Positions 8,381 to 17,434 of a DNA stretch of 64,000 nt are shown piece after piece. Within the stretch, counting starts at the first letter, position 1, and the number at the start of each line of letters is the position of its first letter. The notes under the pieces were generated by a model, which saw only the letters and a program-made list of their open reading frames with translations, did not search any database and was not told the origin of the DNA. The stretch lies in assembly GCF_002303925.1 (NCBI RefSeq), contig NZ_MRCS01000028.1:1-64000 (forward strand), given 5' to 3'. This stretch comes from Pseudomonas sp. ACN8 (GTDB lineage Bacteria; Pseudomonadota; Gammaproteobacteria; Pseudomonadales; Pseudomonadaceae). A program made the translations under genes and the position numbers.

Positions 8381-8866
8381 TCAGAGCGGAACCGGTTCCC
8401 GGCGGACTGCATGCATCCCGACGCTTTCATACAAACGCCGCGCCCGAAGGTTGTCTTCACGTACCTTCAGGTCCACGAAGCCTTCACGTCGCTGCTGGAA
8501 CACCTTGAACGCCTGCAACAAAAGCGCACGGCCCAACCCCCGGCCCTGAAACCGCGGGTGCACCACCAGGTTCTTGATATAGGCGCTGGTCCAGCACTGG
8601 CAAACACCCACCACTTCTCCGGCATCCAGGGCAATGAAGCACAGGGCCGAGTCATATTCCGGGTCGGTTTCGAACTGCCGTTGCCACATCTCCAGTTCGG
8701 CTACACGACCGCCACCATCGAGATAACCGAACTCCATCAACCGGTGCACGGCGACACCCAGTTCGGGGCGGTACTCGCTCAGTTGCAGGCCCGCAGGCCA
8801 ATCCGGGGAGGGCACGACGACAGAGAGGTCGCGCCGCATCAGCCAGCAGAATTCTTCGCTCAACAC
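8381..8866 (-). CDS. GNAT family N-acetyltransferase
   Basis: A 161-residue acetyl-CoA-dependent acyltransferase of the GNAT fold. The acetyl-CoA-binding motif A is LVVHPRFQGRGLGRALL, with motif B-like NLRARRLYESVGM near the end. The frame starts with GTG at 8866, immediately after the cheV stop codon, so its translation is probably coupled to cheV. An internal ATG at 8839 is the alternative start. The acceptor substrate is unknown. Confidence 0.85.
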   Translation of the reverse strand: MLSEEFCWLMRRDLSVVVPSPDWPAGLQLSEYRPELGVAVHRLMEFGYLDGGGRVAELEMWQRQFETDPEYDSALCFIALDAGEVVGVCQCWTSAYIKNLVVHPRFQGRGLGRALLLQAFKVFQQRREGFVDLKVREDNLRARRLYESVGMHAVRREPVPL

Positions 8867-9769
8867 TCAATAACCCTGTTCGGCGACAGCCTTGGCCGCG
8901 GTGATCAGGCACTGGGTCAATTCCGGCGAAGAGAATTTGGTCAGCACCGCGTTCGCCCCCGCCAGTCGTGCTTTCTCGGCATTCATCGCACTGTCCAGCG
9001 AGGTGTGCAGCAGTACATAAAGATGCGCGAAATCCGGGGTTTCCCGCAGGGTGCGGGTGAAGGCGTAGCCATCCATTTCCGACATCTCGATGTCCGAGAC
9101 GATCAGGTTGATCTGCTGCGCGGTGCCTTGCAGGTCCAGCAGGCAGTCGATGGCTTCCTTGGCGCTGCGGGCCGTATGGCATTGCAGGCCAAGGTTACGC
9201 AGGGTGTGCACCGATTGCTGCAAGGCGACCTGGCTGTCGTCGACCACCAGGATGCGCGCGTTGCCGAGCAGTTCGGCGTCTTCCATGCTCAGTTCGGTCG
9301 GCGCCATTTCGATTTGCGCCGGGGCGATGCCGTGGATGACTTTTTCGATGTCCAGCACTTGCACCAGGGTGCCATCGACCGACGTCACGCCGGTGATGTA
9401 GGCACGCAGTCCACCGGAGCCGAAGGGTGGAGGGCGGATGTCGGTGGTCAGGCAATGGACGATCTTGCTCACGGCCTGCACGTGCAGGCCCTGCTTGGAG
9501 CGGCTGACGTCGGTGACGATCAGGCAACCGCCGTTGGGGTCTTCCAGCGGACGCTCGCCAATGGCACGGCTGAGGTCGATCACCGACAGCGAGGCACCGC
9601 GCAGGGTGGCGATGCCTTTGACGTGGGGGTGCGACTCCGGCAGTTTGGTCAGTGGCGGGCAGGGAATGATTTCGCTGACCTTGAGCAGGTTGATCGCCAT
9701 CAGCTTGCCGCTGCGCAAGGTAAACAGCAGAAGCGAAAGTGAGTCTGCGCGGGCTTTGGTGGAGGACAT
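8867..9769 (-). CDS. cheV: Chemotaxis protein CheV
   Basis: A 300-residue coupling protein with two domains. The CheW-like part (about residues 1-155, with VKGIATLRGASLSVIDLSRA) links chemoreceptors to CheA. The receiver domain (about 170-298) has the acidic pocket at ILVVDDSQ and the phospho-acceptor Asp in LIVSDIEMSEMDGY. CheV is thought to tune or adapt receptor-kinase signalling. It stands alone here, without other che genes, next to the coupled GNAT gene. Length and domain order are normal for the family. Confidence 0.95.
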   Translation of the reverse strand: MSSTKARADSLSLLLFTLRSGKLMAINLLKVSEIIPCPPLTKLPESHPHVKGIATLRGASLSVIDLSRAIGERPLEDPNGGCLIVTDVSRSKQGLHVQAVSKIVHCLTTDIRPPPFGSGGLRAYITGVTSVDGTLVQVLDIEKVIHGIAPAQIEMAPTELSMEDAELLGNARILVVDDSQVALQQSVHTLRNLGLQCHTARSAKEAIDCLLDLQGTAQQINLIVSDIEMSEMDGYAFTRTLRETPDFAHLYVLLHTSLDSAMNAEKARLAGANAVLTKFSSPELTQCLITAAKAVAEQGY

Positions 9770-9884
9770 AGGAACCTTCTCTGGAAAAAGGTGACGGGCA
9801 ATCCAGGGATCGCCAATGACTTCGATGCCGGGTTATCGACTTGTTTGGGGCAGGCTTTAGCATTTCCATTGAATGTCAGGCCGC

Positions 9885-9936
9885 CTTCGCGAGCAGGGAT
9901 TGTCGCTGCCTCTGTGGGAGCGAGCCTGCTCGCGAA
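9885..9936. repeat. REPIN with a degenerate left arm
   Basis: The right arm at 9914-9936 is a good REP of the CGCGAAGG class. The left arm at 9885-9907 is recognisable (TTCGCGAGCAGG) but interrupted. The spacer is very short. It sits between cheV's upstream side and the norR stop. Confidence 0.7.
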
Positions 9937-9943
9937 GGGTCCT

Positions 9944-11494
9944 TCACTTCATGCCGAGCCTTTTGGCCATCCGCCCCAGGTTCGCCCGATCCAGGCCTAG
10001 CTCACGGGCTGCGCTTGCCCAGTTGTTGTTGTGGCGCTCCAGGCAGGCGCCGATCAATTGGCGCTGATAACGCTCGGTAGCCTCGCGCAAATCACCGGTC
10101 GCCGCTTGCATGACGGTGGCGACGGGGTGCTCGGCAGCGGCTTCAACGCCGGCGTTGGGCAAGTCCAGGTCGGCTGCGCTCAAGCTGAGAATCTTCGGCC
10201 GCTCCTTGCAATTGCCCAGGGCTTTCAAGGCGCTGCGGCCGATCAGGTGTTCAAGCTCGCGCACGTTGCCGGGCCAGTCGTAGGCCAATAGCGCGGCCTG
10301 GGCGTCGCTGTTCAGGCGCAGGCTGTTGAGGCCCATGCGCGAGCGGTTCTGCTCAAGGAAATAACCGCTGAGCAGCAGCACATCACGCCCGCGATCGCGC
10401 AGGGCCGGCACCAGCAGCGGATAAACGCTGAGGCGATGGTAGAAGTCGGCGCGGTAACGGCCGCTGCGCACTTCTTCGGCGAGGTCGCGGTTGGTCGCCG
10501 CGATCAGGCGCACGTCGACCTGATGCTCCTGGTCCGAACCCAGTCGCTGCAATTGACCGCTCTGCAATACACGCAACAACTTGGCCTGCACGGTCAGAGA
10601 CAACTCGCCGACTTCATCGAGAAACAGCGTGCCGCCATTGGCCAGTTCGAACTTGCCGCGGCGGTCGTTCATCGCTCCGGTGAAGGCGCCGCGAACATGG
10701 CCGAACAACTCGCTTTCCACCAGGGTGTCGGGCAACGCGGCGCAGTTGAGGCTGATGATCGGCTTGTCGGCGCGGGGCGAGGCGGCATGGATGGCCTGGG
10801 CCACCAACTCCTTGCCGACTCCGGTTTCGCCGGTGATCAACACGGTCAGGTCGCTGCCGCCCACCAGGCTGATTTCTTCGACCAGACGCTTGTGGGCCTT
10901 GCTCTGGCCAATCATCTCGCGATTCTGCTGGCCGCTGGCCTGGCGGTAAACCTCGGCGCGCTGATGTTCATCTTCGACCCGATTGTTCAACCGTTCGATG
11001 CGCTCGGCGGCGTTGACCGTGGCCGCCGCGAGGCTGGCGAAGGCTTGCAGGGCATCCAGTTCGATCGGTTCGAAGCGCTCCGGATCGAGGGCGTCGAGGG
11101 TCAGCAGGCCCCATGGGCGCTCGTCGATGAACAACGGGCAACCCATGCAGTCGTGGACTTCCAGATGATCATCCAGGCCATCGACCAGGCCGTCATAGGG
11201 GTCGGGCAAGTCGCTGTCGGCAGCGAAACGGGTCGGGCCGGGGCCGCTGAGCAGCGCTTCGAAACGCGGGTGCTCGCTGACCTTGAAGCGCCGACCGAGG
11301 GTGTCGGTACTCAAGCCGTCGACGGCCAGTGGCACCAGCCATTCACCATCAAGGCGCAGCAGGGCGGCGGCGTCGCACGGCAGCAGGGCGCGCATGGCTT
11401 CCAGCAGGCGACGATAACGCTCGCCCTCGGGCAGTTCGCGGGACAGGTCGGAGACCAGGGGCAGCAGGGCGGTGAGCAGGGATTTTGCAGTCAT
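9944..11494 (-). CDS. norR: Nitric-oxide-responsive sigma-54 activator NorR
   Basis: A 516-residue enhancer-binding protein. An N-terminal GAF domain (about 20-170) would hold the NO-sensing iron. The AAA+ domain has Walker A GETGVGKE, the sigma-54 contact loop GAFTGA and Walker B TLFLDEVGEL. The Fis-type helix-turn-helix closes the protein (NNWASAARELGLDRANLGRMAKRLG). NorR activates NO-detoxification genes, here the divergent hmp. Its start codon lies inside one of three NorR-type sites, which suggests autoregulation. Confidence 0.96.
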   Translation of the reverse strand: MTAKSLLTALLPLVSDLSRELPEGERYRRLLEAMRALLPCDAAALLRLDGEWLVPLAVDGLSTDTLGRRFKVSEHPRFEALLSGPGPTRFAADSDLPDPYDGLVDGLDDHLEVHDCMGCPLFIDERPWGLLTLDALDPERFEPIELDALQAFASLAAATVNAAERIERLNNRVEDEHQRAEVYRQASGQQNREMIGQSKAHKRLVEEISLVGGSDLTVLITGETGVGKELVAQAIHAASPRADKPIISLNCAALPDTLVESELFGHVRGAFTGAMNDRRGKFELANGGTLFLDEVGELSLTVQAKLLRVLQSGQLQRLGSDQEHQVDVRLIAATNRDLAEEVRSGRYRADFYHRLSVYPLLVPALRDRGRDVLLLSGYFLEQNRSRMGLNSLRLNSDAQAALLAYDWPGNVRELEHLIGRSALKALGNCKERPKILSLSAADLDLPNAGVEAAAEHPVATVMQAATGDLREATERYQRQLIGACLERHNNNWASAARELGLDRANLGRMAKRLGMK

Positions 11495-11545
11495 AGTGAC
11501 TCCGTGTAGTCGGTATGACTATAAGTCAGGCAGTGTCGAAATGAC
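11490..11545. promoter_or_regulatory. Three candidate NorR binding sites
   Basis: Three copies of GTC-N5-GAC, each fitting the NorR core GT-N7-AC: GTCATAGTGAC (11490-11500), GTCGGTATGAC (11509-11519) and GTCGAAATGAC (11535-11545). The first covers the norR start codon. Three tandem sites are also how NorR acts upstream of norVW in E. coli (established knowledge). The sites lie 42-97 bp upstream of a sigma-54-like promoter. Confidence 0.8.
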
Positions 11546-11586
11546 TATCAAGTTTCTAACTAATTGATTTTAAAGGATTAAATAGT

Positions 11587-11602
11587 TGGCACGAAAGCTG
11601 AT
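11587..11602 (+). promoter_or_regulatory. Candidate sigma-54 promoter of hmp
   Basis: TGGCACGAAAGCTGAT matches the sigma-54 -24 element (TGGCACG) exactly. The -12 part (CTGAT against TTGCA) is weaker. It is placed about 50 bp before the hmp start and downstream of three NorR-type sites, as expected for NorR-dependent activation. Confidence 0.7.
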
Positions 11603-11650
11603 ACGTATAGGGTAATCCGTTAGCAATCCAAGAAGACCAGGAGTTACTTT

Positions 11651-12832
11651 ATGCTGAGCGCTCAAGACCGTGCCATCGTCAAGTCCACCGTGCCGCTGCT
11701 CGAAAGCGGTGGTGAGGCGCTGATCACGCACTTCTACCGCATGATGCTCTCCGAATACCCGGAAGTCCGTCCGCTGTTCAATCAGGCCCACCAGACCAGC
11801 GGTGATCAGCCGCGTGCCCTGGCCAATGGCGTATTGATGTATGCGCGCCATATCGACCAGCTCGACCAGTTGGGCGACCTGGTGGCCAAGATCATCAACA
11901 AGCATGTGGCCCTGCAGATTCTGCCGGAGCATTATCCGATTGTCGGCAGCTGCCTGCTGCGGGCCATCGCTGAAGTATTGGGCGAAGAGATCGCCACCGC
12001 GCAAGTGATCGCGGCCTGGGGCGCGGCCTACGGCCAACTGGCGGACATCCTGATCGGTGCCGAAACCAGCATCTACGACCAGAAGGAGCAGGCACCGGGC
12101 GGCTGGCGCGGGGCGCGGGAGTTCATCGTGGCCGGCAAGGTCGAGGAGAGCGCCGAGATCACCTCGTTCTACTTTGAACCTGCGGACAAAGGTCCGATCC
12201 TGGTGGCAGAGCCTGGTCAGTACATCGGCATGAAACTGATCCTCGACGGTGAAGAGATCCGTCGTAACTACTCGCTGTCGGCGCTGGCGAACAATGGCCA
12301 GTACCGCATCAGCGTCAAGCGCGAGGACGGTGGTCGCGCTTCCAACTTCCTGCACGACCAGTTGCAGGTCGGCGCCAGCATCCAGTTGTTCCCGCCATCG
12401 GGCGAGTTCGTCCTGACCGCCAGCGACAAGCCACTGGTGCTGATCAGTGGCGGCGTCGGCATCACCCCGACCCTGGCGATGCTCGAAGCGGCGCTGGAGA
12501 CCCAGCGGCCGGTGCATTTCATCCACTGCGCGCGCAACGGCAGCGTCCATGCCTTCCGCGACTGGATCGACGAGCTGGCCGAACGTCACCCGCAGCTCAA
12601 GCGCTTCTATTGCTACTCCGAGGACGACGGCGCGAGCCCGGCGGCGCACAAGGTTGGTTTGTTGAGCCAGCAGCAGTTGCATGAGTGGCTGCCGGAGCAG
12701 CGTGACCTGGATGCTTACTTCCTGGGGCCGAAAGGTTTCATGGCGTCCATCAAGCGCCACCTCAAGGCTCTGGGCGTGCCGGAGAAGCAAAGCCGTTACG
12801 AGTTCTTCGGGCCGGCAGCGGCGCTGGAGTAA
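11651..12832 (+). CDS. hmp: Flavohemoprotein, nitric oxide dioxygenase
   Basis: A 393-residue cytoplasmic enzyme that converts NO and O2 to nitrate using NAD(P)H. The globin domain (about 1-138) has the proximal-His region NKHVALQILPEHYPIVG. The FAD-binding domain (about 150-255) has RRNYSLS. The NAD domain has SGGVGITPTLAML and ends with FFGPAAALE. The ATG follows CAGGAG. It is divergent from norR with NorR sites and a sigma-54-like promoter between them, so NO induction is a strong inference. Confidence 0.97.
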   Translation: MLSAQDRAIVKSTVPLLESGGEALITHFYRMMLSEYPEVRPLFNQAHQTSGDQPRALANGVLMYARHIDQLDQLGDLVAKIINKHVALQILPEHYPIVGSCLLRAIAEVLGEEIATAQVIAAWGAAYGQLADILIGAETSIYDQKEQAPGGWRGAREFIVAGKVEESAEITSFYFEPADKGPILVAEPGQYIGMKLILDGEEIRRNYSLSALANNGQYRISVKREDGGRASNFLHDQLQVGASIQLFPPSGEFVLTASDKPLVLISGGVGITPTLAMLEAALETQRPVHFIHCARNGSVHAFRDWIDELAERHPQLKRFYCYSEDDGASPAAHKVGLLSQQQLHEWLPEQRDLDAYFLGPKGFMASIKRHLKALGVPEKQSRYEFFGPAAALE

Positions 12833-12868
12833 GTGGTTGCGGCGGCTCGGGGGACCGAGTCGCCTTCT

Positions 12869-12943
12869 TCGCGAGCAGGCTCGCTCCCACAATTTGATCT
12901 GCATACGACGCGGACCAATGTGGGAGCGAGCCTGCTCGCGAAT
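12869..12943. repeat. REPIN
   Basis: Inverted REPs at 12869-12891 and 12921-12943, both of the TTCGCGA/TCGCGAA end class, with a 29-bp spacer. It lies between hmp and dsbB, which point the same way. Confidence 0.9.
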
Positions 12944-13103
12944 GCTTCACCTCAGTCCTGAGCTGAAAAAAGTCAGAAAGTTAATCCCTTCTTAACCGCC
13001 TTGTCGTCTATTCCCCCCGAATCCCCCTCACATGCTCCAGACTCTCAAAGGTCCGGGCCAGCGTGTAGACTGGCGGGCAATCGATATCTTGAAGGGAAAC
13101 GCG

Positions 13104-13613
13104 ATGAGCGATGAATCCATGCGGTTGGGGCGTGAACGGCGCTACCTGGTATTGCTGGGCATCATTTGCCTGGCGCTGATCGGCGGTGCGCTGTACATGC
13201 AAATTGTTCTGGGCGAGGCGCCTTGCCCGCTGTGCATCCTGCAACGTTACGCGTTGCTGCTGATCGCGATCTTTGCCTTCATTGGCGCGGCCATGCGCGG
13301 CCGTCGCAGTATCACGGTGTTTGAAACCCTGGTGGTGATCTGTGCAGTGGCAGGTGCAGGCGTTGCCGGGCATCACGTCTATACACAATTCTATCCAGCG
13401 GTCAGCTGCGGCATCGATGTGCTGCAACCGATTGTCGATGACTTGCCACTGGCGAAGATCTTTCCGCTGGGTTTCCAGGTCGATGGTTTCTGCTCTACGC
13501 CATACCCGCCGATCCTCGGGCTGTCGCTGGCGCAGTGGGCGCTGGTCGCCTTCGTGCTGATCGTGGTGCTGGTGCCATTGCTGACGTCGCGTAACCGCAA
13601 AGCGCTGCGCTGA
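13104..13613 (+). CDS. dsbB: Disulfide bond formation protein B
   Basis: A 169-residue inner-membrane protein with four transmembrane helices that reoxidises DsbA and passes electrons to quinone. The first cysteine pair is Cys41-Cys44 (PCPLC followed by ILQRYALL). The second pair is in the periplasmic loop (AVSCGIDV and VDGFCSTPYPP). The start at 13104 follows GAAGGGA; the longer frame from 13032 has no such site. A strong terminator follows. Pseudomonas genomes usually carry two DsbB paralogues; which one this is cannot be told. Confidence 0.93.
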   Translation: MSDESMRLGRERRYLVLLGIICLALIGGALYMQIVLGEAPCPLCILQRYALLLIAIFAFIGAAMRGRRSITVFETLVVICAVAGAGVAGHHVYTQFYPAVSCGIDVLQPIVDDLPLAKIFPLGFQVDGFCSTPYPPILGLSLAQWALVAFVLIVVLVPLLTSRNRKALR

Positions 13614-13641
13614 GATCATCTGTCGCCACGCATTGTCGGAC

Positions 13642-13684
13642 AAAAAAGCCCCGGTCCTTGAAGAGAGGACCGGGGCTTTTTTTG
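13642..13684 (+). terminator. Rho-independent terminator after dsbB
   Basis: AAAGCCCCGGTCCT and AGGACCGGGGCTTT form a long GC-rich stem around a short loop, followed by a run of T. It ends the dsbB transcript and isolates the regulatory region to the right. Confidence 0.93.
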
Positions 13685-13728
13685 TCTTGCAGAGCGCATT
13701 TCAGAGGCCGGGTAAAAAGACCGTGATG

Positions 13729-13785
13729 TGCGACAGCCAAGGGTGCGACACATGTGCGACATGTTGTCACAGAGTTGGTGTCGCA
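13729..13785. promoter_or_regulatory. Tandem TGCGACA sites
   Basis: TGCGACA occurs at 13729-13735, 13744-13750 and 13755-13761, and inverted (TGTCGCA) at 13779-13785. The GCGAC/GTCGC halves resemble sites of RegA/RoxR-type redox response regulators, which control terminal oxidases in several proteobacteria. This link is inference. The sites are about 670 bp upstream of cyoA. Confidence 0.45.
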
Positions 13786-14452
13786 GGGCGTTCGAGGGAG
13801 CCGGATTGGTACATGGAAACGTAACGAAATTGGGCTGTTTTGCAGGCTTGCGGTTTTTTCCATTGCGAACACGAGCAGGCAGTTTTAACAGGCTCTGGCG
13901 AATGGCCGGAGCCCCCGTCATATCGGGCCTTGGGCAAGGTAAAGGGCGATGAAGAGGGACCCGATACTGTCTGAACCGTGGGTGGAAGACCTACTTATTG
14001 TGGTGTTTTTGTTGAGAATGAATTTCGATAAGATGCGCCGCTTTTGCAAAAACGGGTAATGATTGTTGCCGGTTCGGATAAAAATTATTTCGGGATGAGA
14101 CATGGTTTATAAAACGTTACATATCTACAATCGCCCGCACTGAATCCCCGGCACTGCTCAAATCTTAACCAGGCGTGAGCAGGAACAGGGTGTCGAGAGG
14201 CCTGGTGGCTTCATGCGATGCCCAGGTGTCGGAGCCTCCAACTACCCGCACCAAATGGAATTGGTCTGTAAAAAGGCCTTTGACCACGTATTCGAATAAG
14301 AACTCACCGCAGGCCCGGGATTTGTCGCACAGCGTCTGACGCACGACGGGCATGCCCTTATTCAATCCAAGAAAAATGCCAACCCTTGGCAGGGTGAAGT
14401 GTTGGCGATCAAAACCCAACTGCATTGCGCAAGCTGCTTTAGAGGTCGTGAG
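13786..14452 (+). promoter_or_regulatory. Long non-coding region upstream of cyoA
   Basis: No frame here looks like a gene. It holds an imperfect Fur-like stretch (GAGAATGAATTTCGATAAG, 14015-14033), an AT-rich part around 14030-14130, and an ANR/FNR-box-like GTGTTGGCGATCAA (14399-14412; 8 of 10 conserved positions) close to the cyoA start. A long regulated leader or a small RNA is possible. Individual sites are weak. Confidence 0.4.
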
Positions 14453-15397
14453 ATGAGTAAAAACAGGTACCCCAGACTACTAGGCTTATTGCCGCTGATC
14501 GGCACGTTGTTGCTGTCAGGCTGCAACATGACCTTGCTCAATCCCAAGGGCCAGGTCGGTCTGGACGAGCGAAACCTGATCATCACCGCAACGCTGCTGA
14601 TGCTGTTGGTCGTGGTTCCGGTCATCGTCATGACCTTCCTGTTCGCCTGGAAATACCGCGCGTCCAACACCAACGCCACCTACACCCCGAAATGGAACCA
14701 CTCCACCAAGATCGAGATCGCGGTGTGGGCTGTTCCGGTGCTGATCATCATTGCCCTGGGTTATGTCACCTACAAGTCGACCCACGCCCTTGACCCGTAC
14801 AAGCCGCTGGAATCCGACGTGAAGCCGATCACCATTGAAGTGGTTGCGCTGGACTGGAAGTGGCTGTTCATCTACCCGGAACAAGGCGTCGCCACGGTCA
14901 ACAAGATCGTGTTCCCGGCGCACACCCCGATCAACTTCAAGATCACTTCCGACGCCGTGATGAACTCGTTCTTCATCCCTGCGCTGGGCGGCCAGATCTA
15001 CGCGATGGCTGGCATGCAGACCAAGCTGCACCTGATCGCCAACGAAAACGCTGAAATGGACGGTATCTCCGCCAACTACAGCGGCGCGGGTTTCACCGGC
15101 ATGAAATTCAAAGCGATCGCAACGAGCCAGGAAGATTTCGACGCCTGGGTAAGTGAAGTCAAAAAGGCACCTAAACAGCTTGAACAAGCTGAATACGCAG
15201 CCCTTGCCAAGCAGAGCCAGAACAACCCAGTCGAGCTCTACTCCTCGGTGACGCCGAACCTGTTCCAGACCATCGTCGACAAGTACGAAGGCATGAAACC
15301 GGGTCCGAAAGTGAAGCACGAGAAAGAAGAGAAAGAAGTGGCCGCTACGCAAGGAATGGACATGAACGCGCATTCAGCTGCCGGGGCAGAGGAGTAA
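14453..15397 (+). CDS. cyoA: Cytochrome bo3 ubiquinol oxidase subunit II
   Basis: A 314-residue lipoprotein subunit of the quinol oxidase. The lipobox LLLSGC lies at the end of the signal peptide. Two transmembrane segments follow, then a periplasmic cupredoxin-like domain lacking the CuA ligands, as expected for a quinol rather than cytochrome c oxidase. GAGGT precedes the ATG at 14453. It is first of cyoABCDE with only 3 bp to cyoB. The C-terminal tail is charged (KVKHEKEEKE) as in other pseudomonads. Confidence 0.96.
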   Translation: MSKNRYPRLLGLLPLIGTLLLSGCNMTLLNPKGQVGLDERNLIITATLLMLLVVVPVIVMTFLFAWKYRASNTNATYTPKWNHSTKIEIAVWAVPVLIIIALGYVTYKSTHALDPYKPLESDVKPITIEVVALDWKWLFIYPEQGVATVNKIVFPAHTPINFKITSDAVMNSFFIPALGGQIYAMAGMQTKLHLIANENAEMDGISANYSGAGFTGMKFKAIATSQEDFDAWVSEVKKAPKQLEQAEYAALAKQSQNNPVELYSSVTPNLFQTIVDKYEGMKPGPKVKHEKEEKEVAATQGMDMNAHSAAGAEE

Positions 15398-15400
15398 ACG

Positions 15401-17431
15401 ATGTTTGGTAAATTAAGTTGGGAAGCGGTCCCGTTCCACGAGCCGATCGTAATGGTGACCATCGCCATGATCGCGCTCGGCGGTCTGGCGCTGTTCGCGG
15501 GTATCACCTACTTCAAGAAGTGGACCTACCTGTGGACTGAGTGGCTGACGTCGGTCGACCACAAGAAAATCGGCGTGATGTACATCATCGTCGCCATGGT
15601 CATGCTGCTGCGCGGCTTTGCCGACGCCATCATGATGCGTACCCAGCTGGCCATGGCCACCGAGGGTTCGCCTGGCTACCTGCCACCTGAACACTATGAC
15701 CAGATCTTCACCGCCCACGGTGTGATCATGATCATCTTCATGGCGATGCCATTCTTCACCGGCCTGATGAACCTTGCAGTGCCGCTGCAGATCGGCGCGC
15801 GTGACGTTGCCTACCCGTTCCTGAACTCCCTGAGCTTCTGGCTGCTGGTGTCCGGCGTAGTGCTGATCAACCTGTCCCTGGGCGTCGGCGAATTCGCCAA
15901 GACCGGCTGGGTTGCCTATCCGCCGCTGTCGGGCCTGCAATACAGCCCTGGCGTGGGGATGGATTACTACATCTGGGCGCTACAGCTATCGGGCTTGGGT
16001 ACGACGCTGACGGGGGTCAACTTCCTGGCCACCGTGCTGAAAATGCGTACCCCTGGCATGAAGCTGATGGACATGCCGATCTTCACCTGGACCTGCACCT
16101 GGGCCAACGTCCTGATCGTGGCTTCGTTCCCGATCCTGACCGCTACCCTGGCGCTGCTGACGCTTGACCGTTACATGGATTTCCACATTTTCACCAACGA
16201 ACTTGGTGGCAATCCGATGATGTACGTGAACCTGTTCTGGGCATGGGGTCACCCTGAGGTGTACATCCTGATCCTGCCAGCGTTCGGTATCTTCTCTGAA
16301 GTCATCTCGACCTTCACCGGCAAGAAACTGTTTGGCCACCACTCGATGGTCTACGCATCGGGCGCGATCTCGATCCTGGGCTTCATGGTCTGGCTGCACC
16401 ACTTCTTCACCATGGGTTCGGGTGCCAGCGTCAACGCCTTCTTCGGTCTGGCGACGATGCTGATTTCCATCCCGACGGGTGTGAAGCTGTTCAACTGGCT
16501 GTTCACCATCTACCAGGGCCGTCTGCGTTTCACCAGCCAGGTGCTGTGGACCCTGGGCTTCATGGTGACCTTCGCCATCGGCGGCATGACCGGCGTACTG
16601 CTGGCCATCCCGGGTGCCGACTTCGTTCTGCACAACAGCCTGTTCGTGATCGCGCACTTCCACAACGTGATCATCGGCGGTGCGGTATTCGGTTACATCG
16701 CAGGTTTCGCGTTCTACTTCCCTAAAGCGTTCGGCTTCAAGCTGCACGAAGGCTGGGGCAAGGCTGCGTTCTGGTTCTGGATCAGCGGCTTCTTCGTCGC
16801 GTTCATGCCGCTCTATGCACTGGGCTTCATGGGCATGACCCGTCGCCTGAACGCCACCACCAACCCTGAGTGGGTGCCGTACCTGTACGTCGCCATGTTC
16901 GGTGCGGTGATGATCGCTGTCGGTATCGCTTGCCAGCTGATCCAGCTGTACGTCAGCGTGCGTGACCGCAAGAAGCCGGAAAACATGTGCGAACACGGCG
17001 ACCCGTGGAATGCACACACCCTGGAATGGTCGACCTCGTCGCCACCTCCGTTCTACAACTTCGCCGTGCTGCCAAAAGCCGACGTCGTCGACCCGTTCAC
17101 CGAAGCCAAGGAAAACGGCACCGCGTACAAGGCCCCGGCCAAGTACCAGCCGATCCACATGCCAAACAACACCGCCACCGGTGTGGTCATGGGTGCTCTG
17201 TTGACCGTGTTCGGTTTCGCGATGATCTGGCACATCTGGTGGCTGGCAATCGCTAGCCTGGCCGGCACCGTGATCTACTTCGTGATCCACGCGGCCCGTG
17301 ATGATCAAGGCTATATGGTGCCGGTCGACGTGATCGAGCGCATCGAAGCCGAGCAGCACAAGCGTCTGGTAGCGGCAGGGAAAATCCCGGCCACCGCCAC
17401 CCGTGTTGAAACCTCGTTGGAACAGGCTTAA
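15401..17431 (+). CDS. cyoB: Cytochrome bo3 ubiquinol oxidase subunit I
   Basis: A 676-residue, about 15-helix membrane subunit holding heme b, heme o3 and CuB, where O2 is reduced and protons are pumped. The heme/copper motif WAWGHPEVYILILPAFG contains the CuB His and cross-linked Tyr. HHFFTMG carries two further His. The heme ligands are in FVIAHFHNVI. Length and motifs are normal. It is the catalytic core of the operon. Confidence 0.98.
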   Translation: MFGKLSWEAVPFHEPIVMVTIAMIALGGLALFAGITYFKKWTYLWTEWLTSVDHKKIGVMYIIVAMVMLLRGFADAIMMRTQLAMATEGSPGYLPPEHYDQIFTAHGVIMIIFMAMPFFTGLMNLAVPLQIGARDVAYPFLNSLSFWLLVSGVVLINLSLGVGEFAKTGWVAYPPLSGLQYSPGVGMDYYIWALQLSGLGTTLTGVNFLATVLKMRTPGMKLMDMPIFTWTCTWANVLIVASFPILTATLALLTLDRYMDFHIFTNELGGNPMMYVNLFWAWGHPEVYILILPAFGIFSEVISTFTGKKLFGHHSMVYASGAISILGFMVWLHHFFTMGSGASVNAFFGLATMLISIPTGVKLFNWLFTIYQGRLRFTSQVLWTLGFMVTFAIGGMTGVLLAIPGADFVLHNSLFVIAHFHNVIIGGAVFGYIAGFAFYFPKAFGFKLHEGWGKAAFWFWISGFFVAFMPLYALGFMGMTRRLNATTNPEWVPYLYVAMFGAVMIAVGIACQLIQLYVSVRDRKKPENMCEHGDPWNAHTLEWSTSSPPPFYNFAVLPKADVVDPFTEAKENGTAYKAPAKYQPIHMPNNTATGVVMGALLTVFGFAMIWHIWWLAIASLAGTVIYFVIHAARDDQGYMVPVDVIERIEAEQHKRLVAAGKIPATATRVETSLEQA

Positions 17432-17434
17432 ACC

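Noticed and set aside
8282..9742. 486-codon plus-strand frame across the acetyltransferase and cheV genes
   Set aside because: Both genes on the other strand have clear motifs; the frame reads as low-complexity shadow.
11570..12904. 444-codon frame antisense to hmp
   Set aside because: hmp is certain, and the antisense frame even runs through the REPIN.
13633..13824. 63-codon plus-strand frame over the dsbB terminator
   Set aside because: It starts inside the terminator hairpin and has no gene-like features.
14165..14425. 86-codon minus-strand frame in the region before cyoA
   Set aside because: No ribosome-binding site, no family resemblance, and it crosses the probable cyo promoter.
15986..17359. 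457-codon frame antisense to cyoB
   Set aside because: Shadow of cyoB; His/Asp/Arg-rich translation without domains.
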